DNA of 64,000 bases from Thioclava indica (GTDB lineage Bacteria > Pseudomonadota > Alphaproteobacteria > Rhodobacterales > Rhodobacteraceae), in NCBI RefSeq assembly GCF_000714545.1, contig NZ_AUNB01000010.1, positions 23,590-87,589 on the forward strand, read 5' to 3'. Positions 15,467-26,224 of this stretch are shown in pieces. Numbering within the stretch: the first letter of the stretch is position 1; every line of letters starts with the position of its first letter. A model generated the notes under the pieces. It had not been told where the DNA came from, made no database searches, and saw only the letters and a program-made list of their open reading frames with translations. Position numbers and translations under genes: made by a program.

Positions 15467-15706
15467 ATGACGCTTAGATCTTCACGACAAACCAATCTTG
15501 GTGGGTTGATCATGACCTTCGTGGCGCTTGCTGTCGCTCTGGGTGTGGTGATCTGGCTTGTCGCTGACACCCCGTTGGATGGCGGCGATCAGGTGGCCAC
15601 CGACCCACCACCCTATAGACAGATATCCGATCCGAATGCGGCAAGCGTGACCGTGGACCCCACACCGAAAGGCGGAGTGACTGCGGATCCGACCAAGACG
15701 CAATGA
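15467..15706 (+). CDS. Hypothetical single-span membrane protein
   Basis: 79 residues from ATG 15467, which follows the good ribosome binding site AAGGAAAGGA. A short basic N-terminus (MTLRSSRQTNLGG) leads into one membrane helix (LIMTFVALAVALGVVIWLVA). A proline- and aspartate-rich tail of about 40 residues follows, presumably periplasmic (DQVATDPPPYRQISDP). Unknown family. Convergent with pyrF, eight bases apart. Confidence 0.6.
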   Translation: MTLRSSRQTNLGGLIMTFVALAVALGVVIWLVADTPLDGGDQVATDPPPYRQISDPNAASVTVDPTPKGGVTADPTKTQ

Positions 15707-15714
15707 GGTTGCGA

Positions 15715-16428
15715 TCAGACGCCGCGTAGCTCGGCGATGATCGCCTCGGCAGCGGCGCGCGGATCGCTGGCGCGATGGATGGGGCGGCCTACGACGATAT
15801 GATCAGCGCCTGCTGCGATGGCCGAAGCTGGAGTTGCGATACGTTTTTGATCGCCCAGATCGGCCCCTGCGGGGCGCACGCCGGGTGTCACAATCAGCTT
15901 TCCCTCGGCTTCGGGCAAGGCGCGAATCAGCGCGGCCTCTTGCGGGCTGGCGATCACCCCATCTGCGCCCGCATCAAATGCACGGCCTGCCCGTTCGAGC
16001 ACCAGATCGGCGATGTCACCGGGCTTGATCAGCGCACCATCCAGATCGGCGCGATCCAGCGAGGTCAGGATTGTCACCGCGAGGATTTTCATATCCTTGC
16101 CGGCAGCGCCCTGCTTGGCCGCGTTTACGACATGGGGGTCGCCATGCACCGTCAGGAAATCCAGCTCGAACTGGGCCAGCCCCTTCACCGCAGCCTCAAC
16201 CGTCGCGCCGATATCAAACAGCTTCATATCCAGAAAAATACGCTTGCCCTGATCGAGCTTGAGTTCGGTCGCAAGCGCGAGTCCGCCCCCCGTCAACATC
16301 CCCAGCCCGATCTTGTAAAACGACACGGCATCACCCAGCCGATTGGCCAGCAAAAGCCCCTCATGGGCGTTGGGCACATCTAGCGCGACGATCAGGCGGT
16401 CATCTGCGGGCAAGGTGAGGTCAGTCAT
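15715..16428 (-). CDS. pyrF: Orotidine 5'-phosphate decarboxylase
   Basis: 237 residues. Converts OMP to UMP in pyrimidine synthesis. The start LPADDRLIVALDVPNAHEG and the catalytic stretch IFLDMKLFDIGATVEAAVKG (the D-K-x-x-D motif reads DMKLFDIG) are plain, and VTPGVRPAGADLGDQKR is the phosphate-binding loop. ATG 16428 is preceded by AAAGGAGCG; the in-frame start eight codons earlier (16452) lacks one. There are no obvious operon partners: the gene downstream is convergent and the next upstream gene, also on the minus strand, has its own ribosome binding site. Confidence 0.96.
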   Translation of the reverse strand: MTDLTLPADDRLIVALDVPNAHEGLLLANRLGDAVSFYKIGLGMLTGGGLALATELKLDQGKRIFLDMKLFDIGATVEAAVKGLAQFELDFLTVHGDPHVVNAAKQGAAGKDMKILAVTILTSLDRADLDGALIKPGDIADLVLERAGRAFDAGADGVIASPQEAALIRALPEAEGKLIVTPGVRPAGADLGDQKRIATPASAIAAGADHIVVGRPIHRASDPRAAAEAIIAELRGV

Positions 16429-16499
16429 CAGGGCGCTCCTTTCGCGGGTCACTTCCTGATGAGGGGCAATTGCGCCTAGGTCAAGCGCGGCTGCGGCGT

Positions 16500-16709
16500 T
16501 TAGAGCCCGCCGATGCCGCGACGCTGCGCCTCGCGCGTCAGCGCGCGGGTGAGTTGGCTATGGCAGATCCGCTCATTGGCCTCGACACGCACGGGAACGC
16601 GCAGCGGCATCGCAAGGCCGGGCGTGAAGAATTCCACGACTGCCTCAAAGCGGCGTTGCGCGGCGTTATAGATCAAAAGCGCGATCCGGGTGGCGATAGC
16701 GTGATGCAT
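16500..16709 (-). CDS. Conserved-looking small hypothetical protein
   Basis: 69 residues from ATG 16709, with GGAGG about eight bases upstream; an earlier in-frame ATG (16730) has no such site. Sequence begins MHHAIATRIALLIYNAAQRR and contains VEFFTPGLAMPLRVPVRVEA. No membrane span or known motif. Basic, arginine-rich C-terminus. Same strand as pyrF and 71 bases upstream of it. Function unknown. Confidence 0.6.
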   Translation of the reverse strand: MHHAIATRIALLIYNAAQRRFEAVVEFFTPGLAMPLRVPVRVEANERICHSQLTRALTREAQRRGIGGL

Positions 16710-16816
16710 TTTACAGGCCTCCACGATCAAAACGAAGTTATCTGATAATCAACGCAGAAGGTTACCATTTGGTTTCCCGGCGCGACAAAATATCATCGCA
16801 AGCCCCGTAAATTGCT

Positions 16817-16845
16817 CTTGAAGCTTCACGGCAATGCGCCCATTT
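16817..16845 (+). promoter_or_regulatory. RpoH (sigma-32) heat-shock promoter of clpB
   Basis: CTTGAA at 16817-16822, a 16-base spacer, then CCCATTT at 16839-16845. This matches the RpoH consensus (CTTGAA and CCCCATnT-type -10) and lies about 80 bases before the clpB start. Confidence 0.85.
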
Positions 16846-16922
16846 CTTAACCGAGACCCGGCCAGTGGGCGCCTTTTCAGGGCCCGAAATTTTCCGGGGG
16901 CTTTATCAAAAAGGAGAGACCG

Positions 16923-19544
<2,622 letters not shown>

Positions 19545-19552
19545 AGAAAACC

Positions 19553-19606
19553 GGCCGGGGGGCTCTGCCCCCCGGCCCCCCCGGGATATTTCCGTCAAGA
19601 GGAAGA
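19553..19606 (+). repeat. Dispersed GC-rich hairpin repeat, copy 1
   Basis: An 11-base-pair perfect stem (19553-19563 with 19567-19577) around TCT, followed by CCCGGGATATTTCCGTCAAG and AGGAAGA. A near-identical block occurs at 40489-40533. Located nine bases after clpB; it may help end transcription or protect the mRNA 3' end, although no T-run follows. Confidence 0.75.
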
Positions 19607-19640
19607 TGGCGTACAAGATGGGTCTGGAGACAATCTGACC

Positions 19641-20918
19641 ATGCCCGCCTTATGCCGCGACTGCCTTGAAAGCTTCGAAGACGCGCCCAAACGCTGCCCG
19701 CGGTGTGGGCGCAGTCGTATTTTGTCCCACCCCGAACTGTTTGAATTGTCAGTCGCGCATATTGATTGCGACAGTTTTTACGCGTCGGTGGAGAAGCGCG
19801 ACGATCCCTCGCTGAGTTCAAAACCCGTGATTGTCGGGGGCGGCACGCGCGGTGTTGTCACCACCTGTTGTTATATCGCGCGGATTTCGGGTGTGCGCTC
19901 GGCGATGCCGATGTTTCAGGCGCGCAAGCTGTGCCCCGATGCCGTGATTATCAAGCCGCGCATGGATCATTACGTTGCCGTTTCGCGCCAAATTCGCGCG
20001 CGGATGGCGGCGCTGACGCCGCTGATAGAGCCGCTTTCGCTGGATGAGGCGTTTCTGGATCTGACTGGCACGGCCAGGCTGCATAGCGCCCCTCCGGCGC
20101 TGCAAATGGCCCGGTTGGCACGCGCGATTGAAACCGAGATCGGGGTTAGCGCCTCGGTCGGGCTCTCGCATAACAAGTTTCTCGCCAAGATCGCTTCGGA
20201 TCTGGATAAGCCGCGCGGGTTTTCGGTGATCGGGCGCGCGGATACCGAGGCGTTTCTGCGGGACCAGCCGGTTGGCGTTTTGTGGGGTGTCGGGGCGGCG
20301 ACGCGCGCCGCTTTGGGACGCGCTGGTATCCGCACGCTGGCCGATATTCGCCGCGCGGGCCATGATCGGCTGGTTGCGCGGTTTGGGGTGACTGGCGCGC
20401 GTCTGTTTGAGTTGGCGCATGGGCGAGATACTCGCAAAATCACCCCTGGCGCGCCGATCAAATCGATCTCGAACGAGACCACGTTCGGCGTGGATATCAG
20501 CGGGCGGGATGCGCTATTGGCGCAGCTTTGGCACCTGGCCGAAAAGGTGTCGGCGCGGATGAAGGCGCGTGAGATTGCCGGGCGCACGGTGACGCTCAAG
20601 CTCAAGCGCGCCGATTTTTCCACGCTGACGCGGCAAACCCAACTTGAGGAACCGAGCCAGCTCGCCGACACGTTGTATCGTGCGGGCGAGCGGCTGTTTG
20701 ATGCGCTGCCCCCCGATACCGCCTATCGTTTGATTGGGATCGGGTTCACAGACCTTGGTGCCGCTGACGCGCGCGATCCGGTGGGCGATCTGCTGGACCC
20801 GCAAGCCAGTAAGCGCGCCGGGGCGGAGCGGGCAGCCGATGCGATCCGCGCGCGCTTTGGTCACGAGGCGATCAGGACCGGGCGCGGGTTGGGCGTGAAG
20901 GACAAAAACACGCCCTAA
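19641..20918 (+). CDS. dinB: DNA polymerase IV (Y family) with N-terminal zinc ribbon
   Basis: 425 residues. An N-terminal zinc-ribbon-like piece with CRDC (residues 5-8) and CPRC precedes the polymerase core, an arrangement I believe common in Rhodobacteraceae. Catalytic residues: AHIDCDSFYASVEKRDDPSL near residue 40 and SLDEAFLDLTG near 132. Fingers/palm segments VVTTCCYIARISGVRSAMPM and SHNKFLAKIASDLDKPRGFS are typical. The little-finger domain follows to ALPPDTAYRLIGIGFTDL. Low-fidelity translesion synthesis. A C-terminal beta-clamp peptide is not obvious. Confidence 0.93.
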   Translation: MPALCRDCLESFEDAPKRCPRCGRSRILSHPELFELSVAHIDCDSFYASVEKRDDPSLSSKPVIVGGGTRGVVTTCCYIARISGVRSAMPMFQARKLCPDAVIIKPRMDHYVAVSRQIRARMAALTPLIEPLSLDEAFLDLTGTARLHSAPPALQMARLARAIETEIGVSASVGLSHNKFLAKIASDLDKPRGFSVIGRADTEAFLRDQPVGVLWGVGAATRAALGRAGIRTLADIRRAGHDRLVARFGVTGARLFELAHGRDTRKITPGAPIKSISNETTFGVDISGRDALLAQLWHLAEKVSARMKAREIAGRTVTLKLKRADFSTLTRQTQLEEPSQLADTLYRAGERLFDALPPDTAYRLIGIGFTDLGAADARDPVGDLLDPQASKRAGAERAADAIRARFGHEAIRTGRGLGVKDKNTP

Positions 20919-20988
20919 GCCAAAAATTTACCCGATCTTCACTCCTGAACGCGCATGTTTCGCGGGACGACATGCGAAGGACGGATGG

Positions 20989-21369
20989 ATGAACAAATCT
21001 CTAGATGATGCGCTGCGGACCGCAATTGGTGCGCATGCCTCTTGGAAAATCAAGCTTAAGGCGACGGTGGCTTCGGGGATTTCGACGGTCACGAGTGAGG
21101 ACGCGAAATGCGACACTTGCTGTTCATTTGGAAAATGGATGCATGCGCCCGAGCAAGAGTATCTGCATACTGACGCGCAGTTTTGCGAAATCAATCGTTT
21201 GCATCACGCATTTCACCAAACCGCTGGTGAGGTGATCGGTGCGATTGAGCAGCGCAATGAAACTTTGGCCGTGCAACTTCTTGAAGCGGAATTCATGCCG
21301 CAATCGGATCACCTGATGACCGAGTTGAAAAACTGGCTGCGTGAGATCAAGGCACAGCAAGCTGCCTGA
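20989..21369 (+). CDS. Stand-alone CZB (chemoreceptor zinc-binding) domain protein
   Basis: 126 residues that are nearly all CZB domain. CZB domains bind zinc with three His and one Cys. Here His16 (GAHASWKIKL), Cys45 in CSFGKW, and His72/His76 in LHHAFHQTAGEV fit the pattern. No methyl-accepting, GGDEF or membrane region is attached. In this class the zinc site can sense zinc or hypochlorous acid; the output partner is not visible nearby. Convergent with the next gene, four bases between stops. Confidence 0.82.
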   Translation: MNKSLDDALRTAIGAHASWKIKLKATVASGISTVTSEDAKCDTCCSFGKWMHAPEQEYLHTDAQFCEINRLHHAFHQTAGEVIGAIEQRNETLAVQLLEAEFMPQSDHLMTELKNWLREIKAQQAA

Positions 21370-21373
21370 CCTG

Positions 21374-22240
21374 CTATTCGGCGGCCAGTCGCATAGGCTG
21401 CGCACCGATGGCACAGATGCGGGCGATGGTGCGTTCCATCAACGCCCGAAATGCCTCGAACTCCTCGCTGGGCTCGATCAAGGTCTCATCCATGTAAAGC
21501 GCGCGGTCAATCTCGATTTGCACGACATGAACGTTGTCACGCGGTCGGCCATAGCGTTGCGTGATGTAGGCCCCGGCGAAGGGATTGTTGCGCGACACGG
21601 CAAGACCCTCATCGGCGAAGACTGATTCGATCTGCGCCACAAGACTGCGCACCGCCGAGGCACCGTAGCGATCCCCCAAAACGATTCTTGGCCGCCGTGC
21701 GCCCAAACTGTCGAGCGCCTCGGACGGCATTGAATGCACATCAATCAAAATGGCCTGGCCATGGCGGCGATGGGCCTGACGCAACAGATCGTCCAAAGCG
21801 GCGTGATAAGGACGCCAGACATGGTTTAAGCGGGTCTCTGCCTCGATCTGGGCGATCTTGCCGCGGTATATTGCGCGGCCCCCTGACACGACACGGGGAA
21901 TCACCCCAAGCCCAGCCGCTACACGCGGGCCGGGATGCGACCGCTCTAGCCCTGCGATCAAGGCCGAATCAAGCTCGTCGTCAGAACGGTTCAAATCGAC
22001 CCAAGCCCGCGGGTATTGCGCCGCGATGAAACTGGCGCCATATCGGGGCGCACAGGTCAGCAACCGATCCACAAACGCATCCTCGGATGAGCGCAACTGC
22101 CTTATATTCAGCACAGAGCGCTGTTTCAGGCTGTCCGGGTAGTACGCACCCGAATGCGGTGACGCAAAAATCACCGCCGTTTCCTCGGTTTCGGGGCGCA
22201 GCAGGGTAAACGCCGCCGGGGGATGTGGTTTTTCGGTCAT
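21374..22240 (-). CDS. N-formylglutamate amidohydrolase family protein
   Basis: 288 residues from ATG 22240. The metallohydrolase signature is present: IFASPHSGAYYP (first metal His), WVDLNRSDDELD and AILIDVHSMPSEA. VHVVQIEIDRALYMDE matches the family C-terminal motif. N-formylglutamate deformylases (HutG-like) finish one route of histidine degradation, but the family is broad and no hut gene is adjacent, so the substrate is uncertain. An earlier in-frame start at 22291 adds 17 residues without homology. Confidence 0.85.
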   Translation of the reverse strand: MTEKPHPPAAFTLLRPETEETAVIFASPHSGAYYPDSLKQRSVLNIRQLRSSEDAFVDRLLTCAPRYGASFIAAQYPRAWVDLNRSDDELDSALIAGLERSHPGPRVAAGLGVIPRVVSGGRAIYRGKIAQIEAETRLNHVWRPYHAALDDLLRQAHRRHGQAILIDVHSMPSEALDSLGARRPRIVLGDRYGASAVRSLVAQIESVFADEGLAVSRNNPFAGAYITQRYGRPRDNVHVVQIEIDRALYMDETLIEPSEEFEAFRALMERTIARICAIGAQPMRLAAE

Positions 22241-22298
22241 GGAGCCTCGCGATAATGCGCGCCAGCTTACACCGGAACGCTTTGTAGCCAAATCCCCC

Positions 22299-22326
22299 TT
22301 GAAAGCCCTTTCGACTCCTTTTATAG
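22299..22326 (+). promoter_or_regulatory. Candidate sigma-70 promoter for tRNA-Val and rpmJ
   Basis: TTGAAA at 22299-22304, 16-base spacer, TTATAG at 22321-22326. It reads toward the tRNA about 100 bases downstream. Supported by consensus match only. Confidence 0.4.
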
Positions 22327-22423
22327 ACCCCCAGACCGACGCGATCCCGCGTCTTTCGGTTTGTTCATCTGCTCTTAGGGTATTTGACGTAATCGATGCG
22401 ATGAAACGGGGTCAGGCGGCTGT

Positions 22424-22498
22424 GGGCGGTTAGCTCAGCGGTAGAGCACTACGTTGACATCGTAGTGGCCACTGGTTCGATCCCAGTACCGCCCACCA
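22424..22498 (+). tRNA. tRNA-Val (anticodon GAC)
   Basis: Cloverleaf with acceptor stem GGGCGGT (22424-22430) and ACCGCCC (22488-22494), D arm containing TAGCTCAGCGGTAGAGC, anticodon stem CTACG/CGTAG with loop TTGACAT giving anticodon GAC. The T arm contains GGTTCGATCC, and the CCA end is encoded (22496-22498). Reads GUC and GUU valine codons. Confidence 0.97.
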
Positions 22499-22507
22499 TG
22501 ATTCACC

Positions 22508-22536
22508 GCCCCCGGTGTTCGGGGGCATTCGTTTTT
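22508..22536 (+). terminator. Terminator after tRNA-Val
   Basis: GCCCCCG (22508-22514) and CGGGGGC (22520-22526) around GTGTT, followed by ATTCGTTTTT. May partly end tRNA transcription before rpmJ. Confidence 0.7.
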
Positions 22537-22571
22537 CAAGGCGCACGCGCGCCGCGAATAGGAGAAGGCCA

Positions 22572-22697
22572 ATGAAGGTCCGTAACTCGCTCCGCTCGCT
22601 CAAGCAGCGTCATCGCGATTGTCAGGTCGTGCGCCGCAAGGGCCGCGTCTATGTGATCAACAAGACGCAGCGTCGCTTCAAAGCCCGTCAGGGCTGA
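22572..22697 (+). CDS. rpmJ: 50S ribosomal protein bL36
   Basis: 41 residues, [20 protein letters not shown] followed by [20 protein letters not shown] and a final Gly. This is the longer, zinc-ligand-poor bL36 type found in alphaproteobacteria (only one cysteine, Cys17). ATG 22572 has AGGAGAAGG upstream; an open frame continuing upstream to 22515 is not ribosomal. Followed by a strong hairpin. Confidence 0.95.
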   Translation: MKVRNSLRSLKQRHRDCQVVRRKGRVYVINKTQRRFKARQG

Positions 22698-22720
22698 AGC
22701 AGACCGAGCCTAACGTATAA

Positions 22721-22752
22721 AGCCGCGCCGTGTATTCCACCGGCGCGGCTTA
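22721..22752. terminator. Bidirectional hairpin between rpmJ and the holin gene
   Basis: Perfect 11-base-pair stem AAGCCGCGCCG (22721-22731) and CGGCGCGGCTT (22742-22752). It separates two convergent genes. No long T-run on the plus strand. Confidence 0.7.
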
Positions 22753-22774
22753 TTCATGTCTGCTTTGCTTGGAC

Positions 22775-23263
22775 CTATTTTTCCCCACCTTCGCGCCACG
22801 CCGAAAGAGCGGCATTGTGCTCGGGTTCTTCGGGCGGGTTTAGTGCGGCGGGCGGTGTGACCGTTTTCTTCATACGAAAATAATAAGCCTCGCGCGCCCC
22901 GAAATAAAAGCTCACCACCGCGCCCAGCAGCCACCAAAGCGGTTCAGGGACATAGTTCAGCCCAACCATGCGCTGCGCAAATCCCACCGGGTCAATCATC
23001 GCGTAGACGAACAACCCGACAATCCCAAAGGCCAGAACCGGGCGCGGCAAACGATTGATTCCATTTACGATTCGATCAAACACACCCGGACGGACATATT
23101 CAAACTCTGCCCCGTGTTCCTGCAGCGCAGCAACATAGGCAGCCTGCGCGGCTTCGATTTTTTTGGTGGCGTTGGGCACGAACACTTCGGCCAACGAGGT
23201 CGCGGCTTCCCCCACCGCCTTAGCCGCCCCTGCGCCGCCAATCAGCTTTTCGATCACGCCCAT
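22775..23263 (-). CDS. Gene-transfer-agent type holin
   Basis: 162 residues. It begins MGVIEKLIGGAGAAKAVGEA with an amphipathic helix (KKIEAAQAAYVAALQEHGAE). Hydrophobic segments RPVLAFGIVGLFVYAMIDPV and PEPLWWLLGAVVSFYFGARE follow, then a charged tail. This is the organisation of the three-helix GTA holin family, which in Rhodobacter capsulatus is encoded beside the endolysin, away from the GTA structural cluster, and releases particles by lysing the producer cell. Overlaps the endolysin gene by 10 bases, so both are coupled. No other phage gene is in the window. Confidence 0.82.
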   Translation of the reverse strand: MGVIEKLIGGAGAAKAVGEAATSLAEVFVPNATKKIEAAQAAYVAALQEHGAEFEYVRPGVFDRIVNGINRLPRPVLAFGIVGLFVYAMIDPVGFAQRMVGLNYVPEPLWWLLGAVVSFYFGAREAYYFRMKKTVTPPAALNPPEEPEHNAALSAWREGGEK

Positions 23264-23865
23264 TTCGAGACCCGCTTGCGATGCTCGCCCTCAGTCAGTC
23301 GAAAGCGCGGCGAGATGAATTCCTCGGCGCGCAGAATCCAGCCGCCCTTGGTGCCAGCGCGCGTGTTGGCGTATTTACGGCTGGCGGGGCGCGCATCGGC
23401 AACGCGGTAGTAATAGTTGCGCCGCGCAATTCCATAGGCATCGACGAAATAGCCCGGTGCCGCCGCTTGCGCCAACTCTGCCGCCGCGATGGTTTGCGGC
23501 CCGATCGCACCGTCGACCACGACACGCTGGCCCATATCGTTCAAAAGCCGCTGCAAAATCACAACCGCGTTGCCGCCCGCATTGACATACATATCGAACA
23601 CCGAGGGCTGGAGCGCGCCGGGCAGTTTCTTGATCAGCGGCTCTTCAAAGTAGTGCTTGATGAAAATGTCGACGGCCTGCTCGCGGCTGAGCGCGCGCAC
23701 ATCCATCTCATCGACGCGGCCATCGCCGGTCTGATCAAGGTCAAGCCGCTGCAACGTCCCCAGCGTCACCCCGTATTTCGTCGCCCCGCCCGGATCATCC
23801 GGATCATCGACGTAACCGCCTTCACGCGCAACGATCTCTTGCGCAATCTGCGTGACAGATTTCAT
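23254..23865 (-). CDS. GH108-type endolysin (gene-transfer-agent lysis enzyme)
   Basis: 203 residues. The N-terminal signature of glycoside hydrolase family 108 lysozymes is clear: IVAREGGYVDDPDDPGG with catalytic Glu15, then ATKYGVTLGTLQRL. DMYVNAGGNAVVILQRLLND and a C-terminal VDGAIGPQTIAAAELAQAAA peptidoglycan-binding-like part follow. No signal peptide, so it needs the holin. An EF-hand-like stretch (DLDQTGDGRVDEMDVRAL) is inserted near residue 45. Ribosome binding site GGGGATAGG. Together with the holin it forms the lysis pair of an Rhodobacteraceae gene transfer agent. Confidence 0.87.
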   Translation of the reverse strand: MKSVTQIAQEIVAREGGYVDDPDDPGGATKYGVTLGTLQRLDLDQTGDGRVDEMDVRALSREQAVDIFIKHYFEEPLIKKLPGALQPSVFDMYVNAGGNAVVILQRLLNDMGQRVVVDGAIGPQTIAAAELAQAAAPGYFVDAYGIARRNYYYRVADARPASRKYANTRAGTKGGWILRAEEFISPRFRLTEGEHRKRVSKWA

Positions 23866-23957
23866 GGCCTATCCCCGTTTTGACAACGGCGACAGGCTTG
23901 CAATTATGGGTTAAAAGGCGCGCAAGGCAGCGTTCGCTGGCGAAGCAATCAGCGGCG

Positions 23958-24401
23958 TTACGAGGTCGGCTGCTCGTACATGCCTTGCTCTTTAAGCGCG
24001 TCGATCACTTCCTTGGGCATGTAATTTTCGTCATGTTTGGCCAGAATTTCAGAGGCAACGAACGTCCCCCCTTCCATCTGCCCGGTGCCGATCATGCCCT
24101 GACCCTCTTTGAACAGATCCGGCAGAACGCCCGCGAATTTCACAGGAACCGTCGCGCCGCCATCGGTGACGGAGAAGGTGATAACCTCTCCCTGACCACG
24201 TTTGAGAGTACCGGCTTCGACCAGCCCGCCCAAACGAAAGACTTCGCCGGGCTTGGGCGGCTCGGTGGCAAGTTGCGAGGGGGCACGGAAGAAATTGATG
24301 CCATCGCGCATCGAATAACCGATCATCCCGGTCGCCATCACAAGGGCAACTGCGGCCACGGCAAGCACCTGAATACGGCGTTTCTTCTTAAGGCTTTTCA
24401 T
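23958..24401 (-). CDS. ccmE: Haem chaperone CcmE (cytochrome c maturation)
   Basis: 147 residues from ATG 24401, which has GGAGGAGAGACG upstream (an in-frame start at 24419 lies inside that site). A basic N-terminus and one membrane anchor (IQVLAVAAVALVMATGMIGY) precede the periplasmic OB-fold. The covalent haem-binding site is the HDENYMP motif with His123 and Tyr127. CcmE takes haem from CcmC and passes it to apocytochromes through CcmF. The other ccm genes are not in this window. Next to argC, same strand, 24 bases apart. Confidence 0.95.
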   Translation of the reverse strand: MKSLKKKRRIQVLAVAAVALVMATGMIGYSMRDGINFFRAPSQLATEPPKPGEVFRLGGLVEAGTLKRGQGEVITFSVTDGGATVPVKFAGVLPDLFKEGQGMIGTGQMEGGTFVASEILAKHDENYMPKEVIDALKEQGMYEQPTS

Positions 24402-24425
24402 CGTCTCTCCTCCTCGCACCCGATC

Positions 24426-25454
24426 TTACGGGAAAACCGGCGCCAGCATAAGCCCCTCGGCCTCATCCATCCCCAGCATCAGATTGGCATTCTGCATCGC
24501 TTGGCCCGAAGACCCTTTGCACAGATTGTCCAACGCGACCACGACGGTTGCGCGACCGGGGATACGATCCCCTGATACACCAATATGGACAAAATTGGAC
24601 CCCGTAACCGACCGAGTTGAGGGGAGTGCGCCGAAAGGTAGCACCTCTAAGAACCGCTCAGAATCGTAGCGATCCCGCAAAGCCTGATAGATCGCCTCTA
24701 CATTTCCGCGCACATAGGCGGTCGCGAGAATTCCGCGATTGAACGGCGCAAGATGCGGGGTGAATTGGACCATCACGGAACGGCCAGCCAACGCGCTGAA
24801 TTCCTGATCGAATTCTCCGATATGACGGTGCGTTCCGCCTGCGGAATAGGGACGCGTCCCGCCCGACAATTCAGCATGAAGCAGGTTTTCCTTGAGCGCG
24901 CGACCCGCGCCAGACACCCCGTTTTTCAGATCGAGAATGATCTCGTCAACGTCAATCACGCCCGCCTCAATCAGCGGACGGATGGCATACTGCCCGGCGG
25001 CCGCATTACAGCCCGTGCCCGCCACAAGCCGCGCCGCGCGAATCGCCTCGCGGTAGAATTCGGTCAGCCCGTAGACCGCCTCTTTCTGCATCTCGATCGC
25101 AGCATGGGGTTTGCCGTACCATTTCTCATAGGCCGCCGGATCGCGCAGCCGGAAATCGGCGCTCAGATCGACGACTTTCAGATCGCGCGGCAAGTCTTTG
25201 ATTACCGCTTGTGAGGTCGCATGGGGCAGCGCACAAAACGCCAGATCCACATCCGAGAAATCAATCTCCTCGATCTTGACCAAGTCGGGCAGGTCCAAAT
25301 GGCGCAGATGGGGGAACACGTCGCCCATGCTCATGCCCGCTTTTCGTTCGCCCGACAGCGCCACGATGTCCATACCTGGATGGGTGGCGATCAGGCGAAC
25401 AAGCTCGGCACCGGTGTAGCCGGATGCTCCGAGGATGGCGATTTTGTGGGGCAT
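24426..25454 (-). CDS. argC: N-acetyl-gamma-glutamyl-phosphate reductase
   Basis: 342 residues, the long ArgC form. NADPH-dependent reduction in arginine biosynthesis. NADP fold: [20 protein letters not shown] at the N-terminus; catalytic Cys149 in [18 protein letters not shown]; substrate-binding [20 protein letters not shown] and [20 protein letters not shown]. Ribosome binding site GAAGG seven bases before the ATG. Confidence 0.96.
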   Translation of the reverse strand: MPHKIAILGASGYTGAELVRLIATHPGMDIVALSGERKAGMSMGDVFPHLRHLDLPDLVKIEEIDFSDVDLAFCALPHATSQAVIKDLPRDLKVVDLSADFRLRDPAAYEKWYGKPHAAIEMQKEAVYGLTEFYREAIRAARLVAGTGCNAAAGQYAIRPLIEAGVIDVDEIILDLKNGVSGAGRALKENLLHAELSGGTRPYSAGGTHRHIGEFDQEFSALAGRSVMVQFTPHLAPFNRGILATAYVRGNVEAIYQALRDRYDSERFLEVLPFGALPSTRSVTGSNFVHIGVSGDRIPGRATVVVALDNLCKGSSGQAMQNANLMLGMDEAEGLMLAPVFP

Positions 25455-25534
25455 GGATAAACCTTCGCATCATGGACGGGCGGTCAACGCCGCTTTGCGC
25501 TCTATTTCGGCGCTCCACCCTGCTGCGTCAAGAT

Positions 25535-26161
25535 TTATCCCGCGCGAGGCTGACGCCGACGCATCAGCAAAAGCCCCGCCAGAGCGGTCAGCAAAAGGGG
25601 CGCTGTCGCGGGAAGCGGCACCGCCGAGGGGCTCTCGACAAGCGGATCCCCCGGCAAAAGCGCCGATGACAGGTCAATGCCATAGCTGAGCGGCGCGTTG
25701 CCGTAGGTAAAGATCATCGCCAGATACAGCGTGCCGCCAAAGCTGCTATCGAGCGTGATGCTGCGGCTGGCGGTCAGGTTGTTGGAGACGCTGACCGCCT
25801 GAAACGGATCGTATGAGATGCCGAAGTCGCCGGGGTTCAGGCCGTCCCAGTTATGGGCAAAGGGCGTGGAACTGTAGCGAATTGACCCGCCACCGTTCAG
25901 ATAGCTGTCAGTGAACGCATCCGCACCCGACAGAGACAACGTCAGAACCTGCGCGCCGCTGGCCAGACCACCAACCGCAAAGATATCCGTGTCGCCTGCG
26001 GTCCCGGTGCCGCTGATCGCCGAGGTGCCATTCGCGATCAGCGTCGGGCTGCTCCAGTCCGAGGAATACTCTCCAGCATCCAGTTCGGACACGGTCAAAG
26101 CCGATGCCGGGCCGGCTGAAAGGGCCAGCAGACTGACAAGAATACGCAGGGTCGCCATCAT
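25535..26161 (-). CDS. VPLPA-CTERM sorted surface protein
   Basis: 208 residues. A Sec signal peptide (ILVSLLALSAGPASA) is followed by a serine/glycine/threonine-rich extracellular region. The C-terminal sorting signal comprises the VPLPA motif, a hydrophobic helix (PLLLTALAGLLLMRRR) and an arginine cluster. Such proteins are recognised by exosortases and transferred to the cell surface or matrix. No exosortase gene is present in the window. The body resembles pre-peptidase/beta-sandwich domains (LTLSLSGADAFTDSYLN). A second Met codon at 26158 could be the start. Confidence 0.85.
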   Translation of the reverse strand: MMATLRILVSLLALSAGPASALTVSELDAGEYSSDWSSPTLIANGTSAISGTGTAGDTDIFAVGGLASGAQVLTLSLSGADAFTDSYLNGGGSIRYSSTPFAHNWDGLNPGDFGISYDPFQAVSVSNNLTASRSITLDSSFGGTLYLAMIFTYGNAPLSYGIDLSSALLPGDPLVESPSAVPLPATAPLLLTALAGLLLMRRRQPRAG

Positions 26162-26224
26162 CGGCCTCGATTCGGGTTTCGTTAACGAAAGAGTTAACGC
26201 CAGATTAAGGCCGAATTAGGCGCC

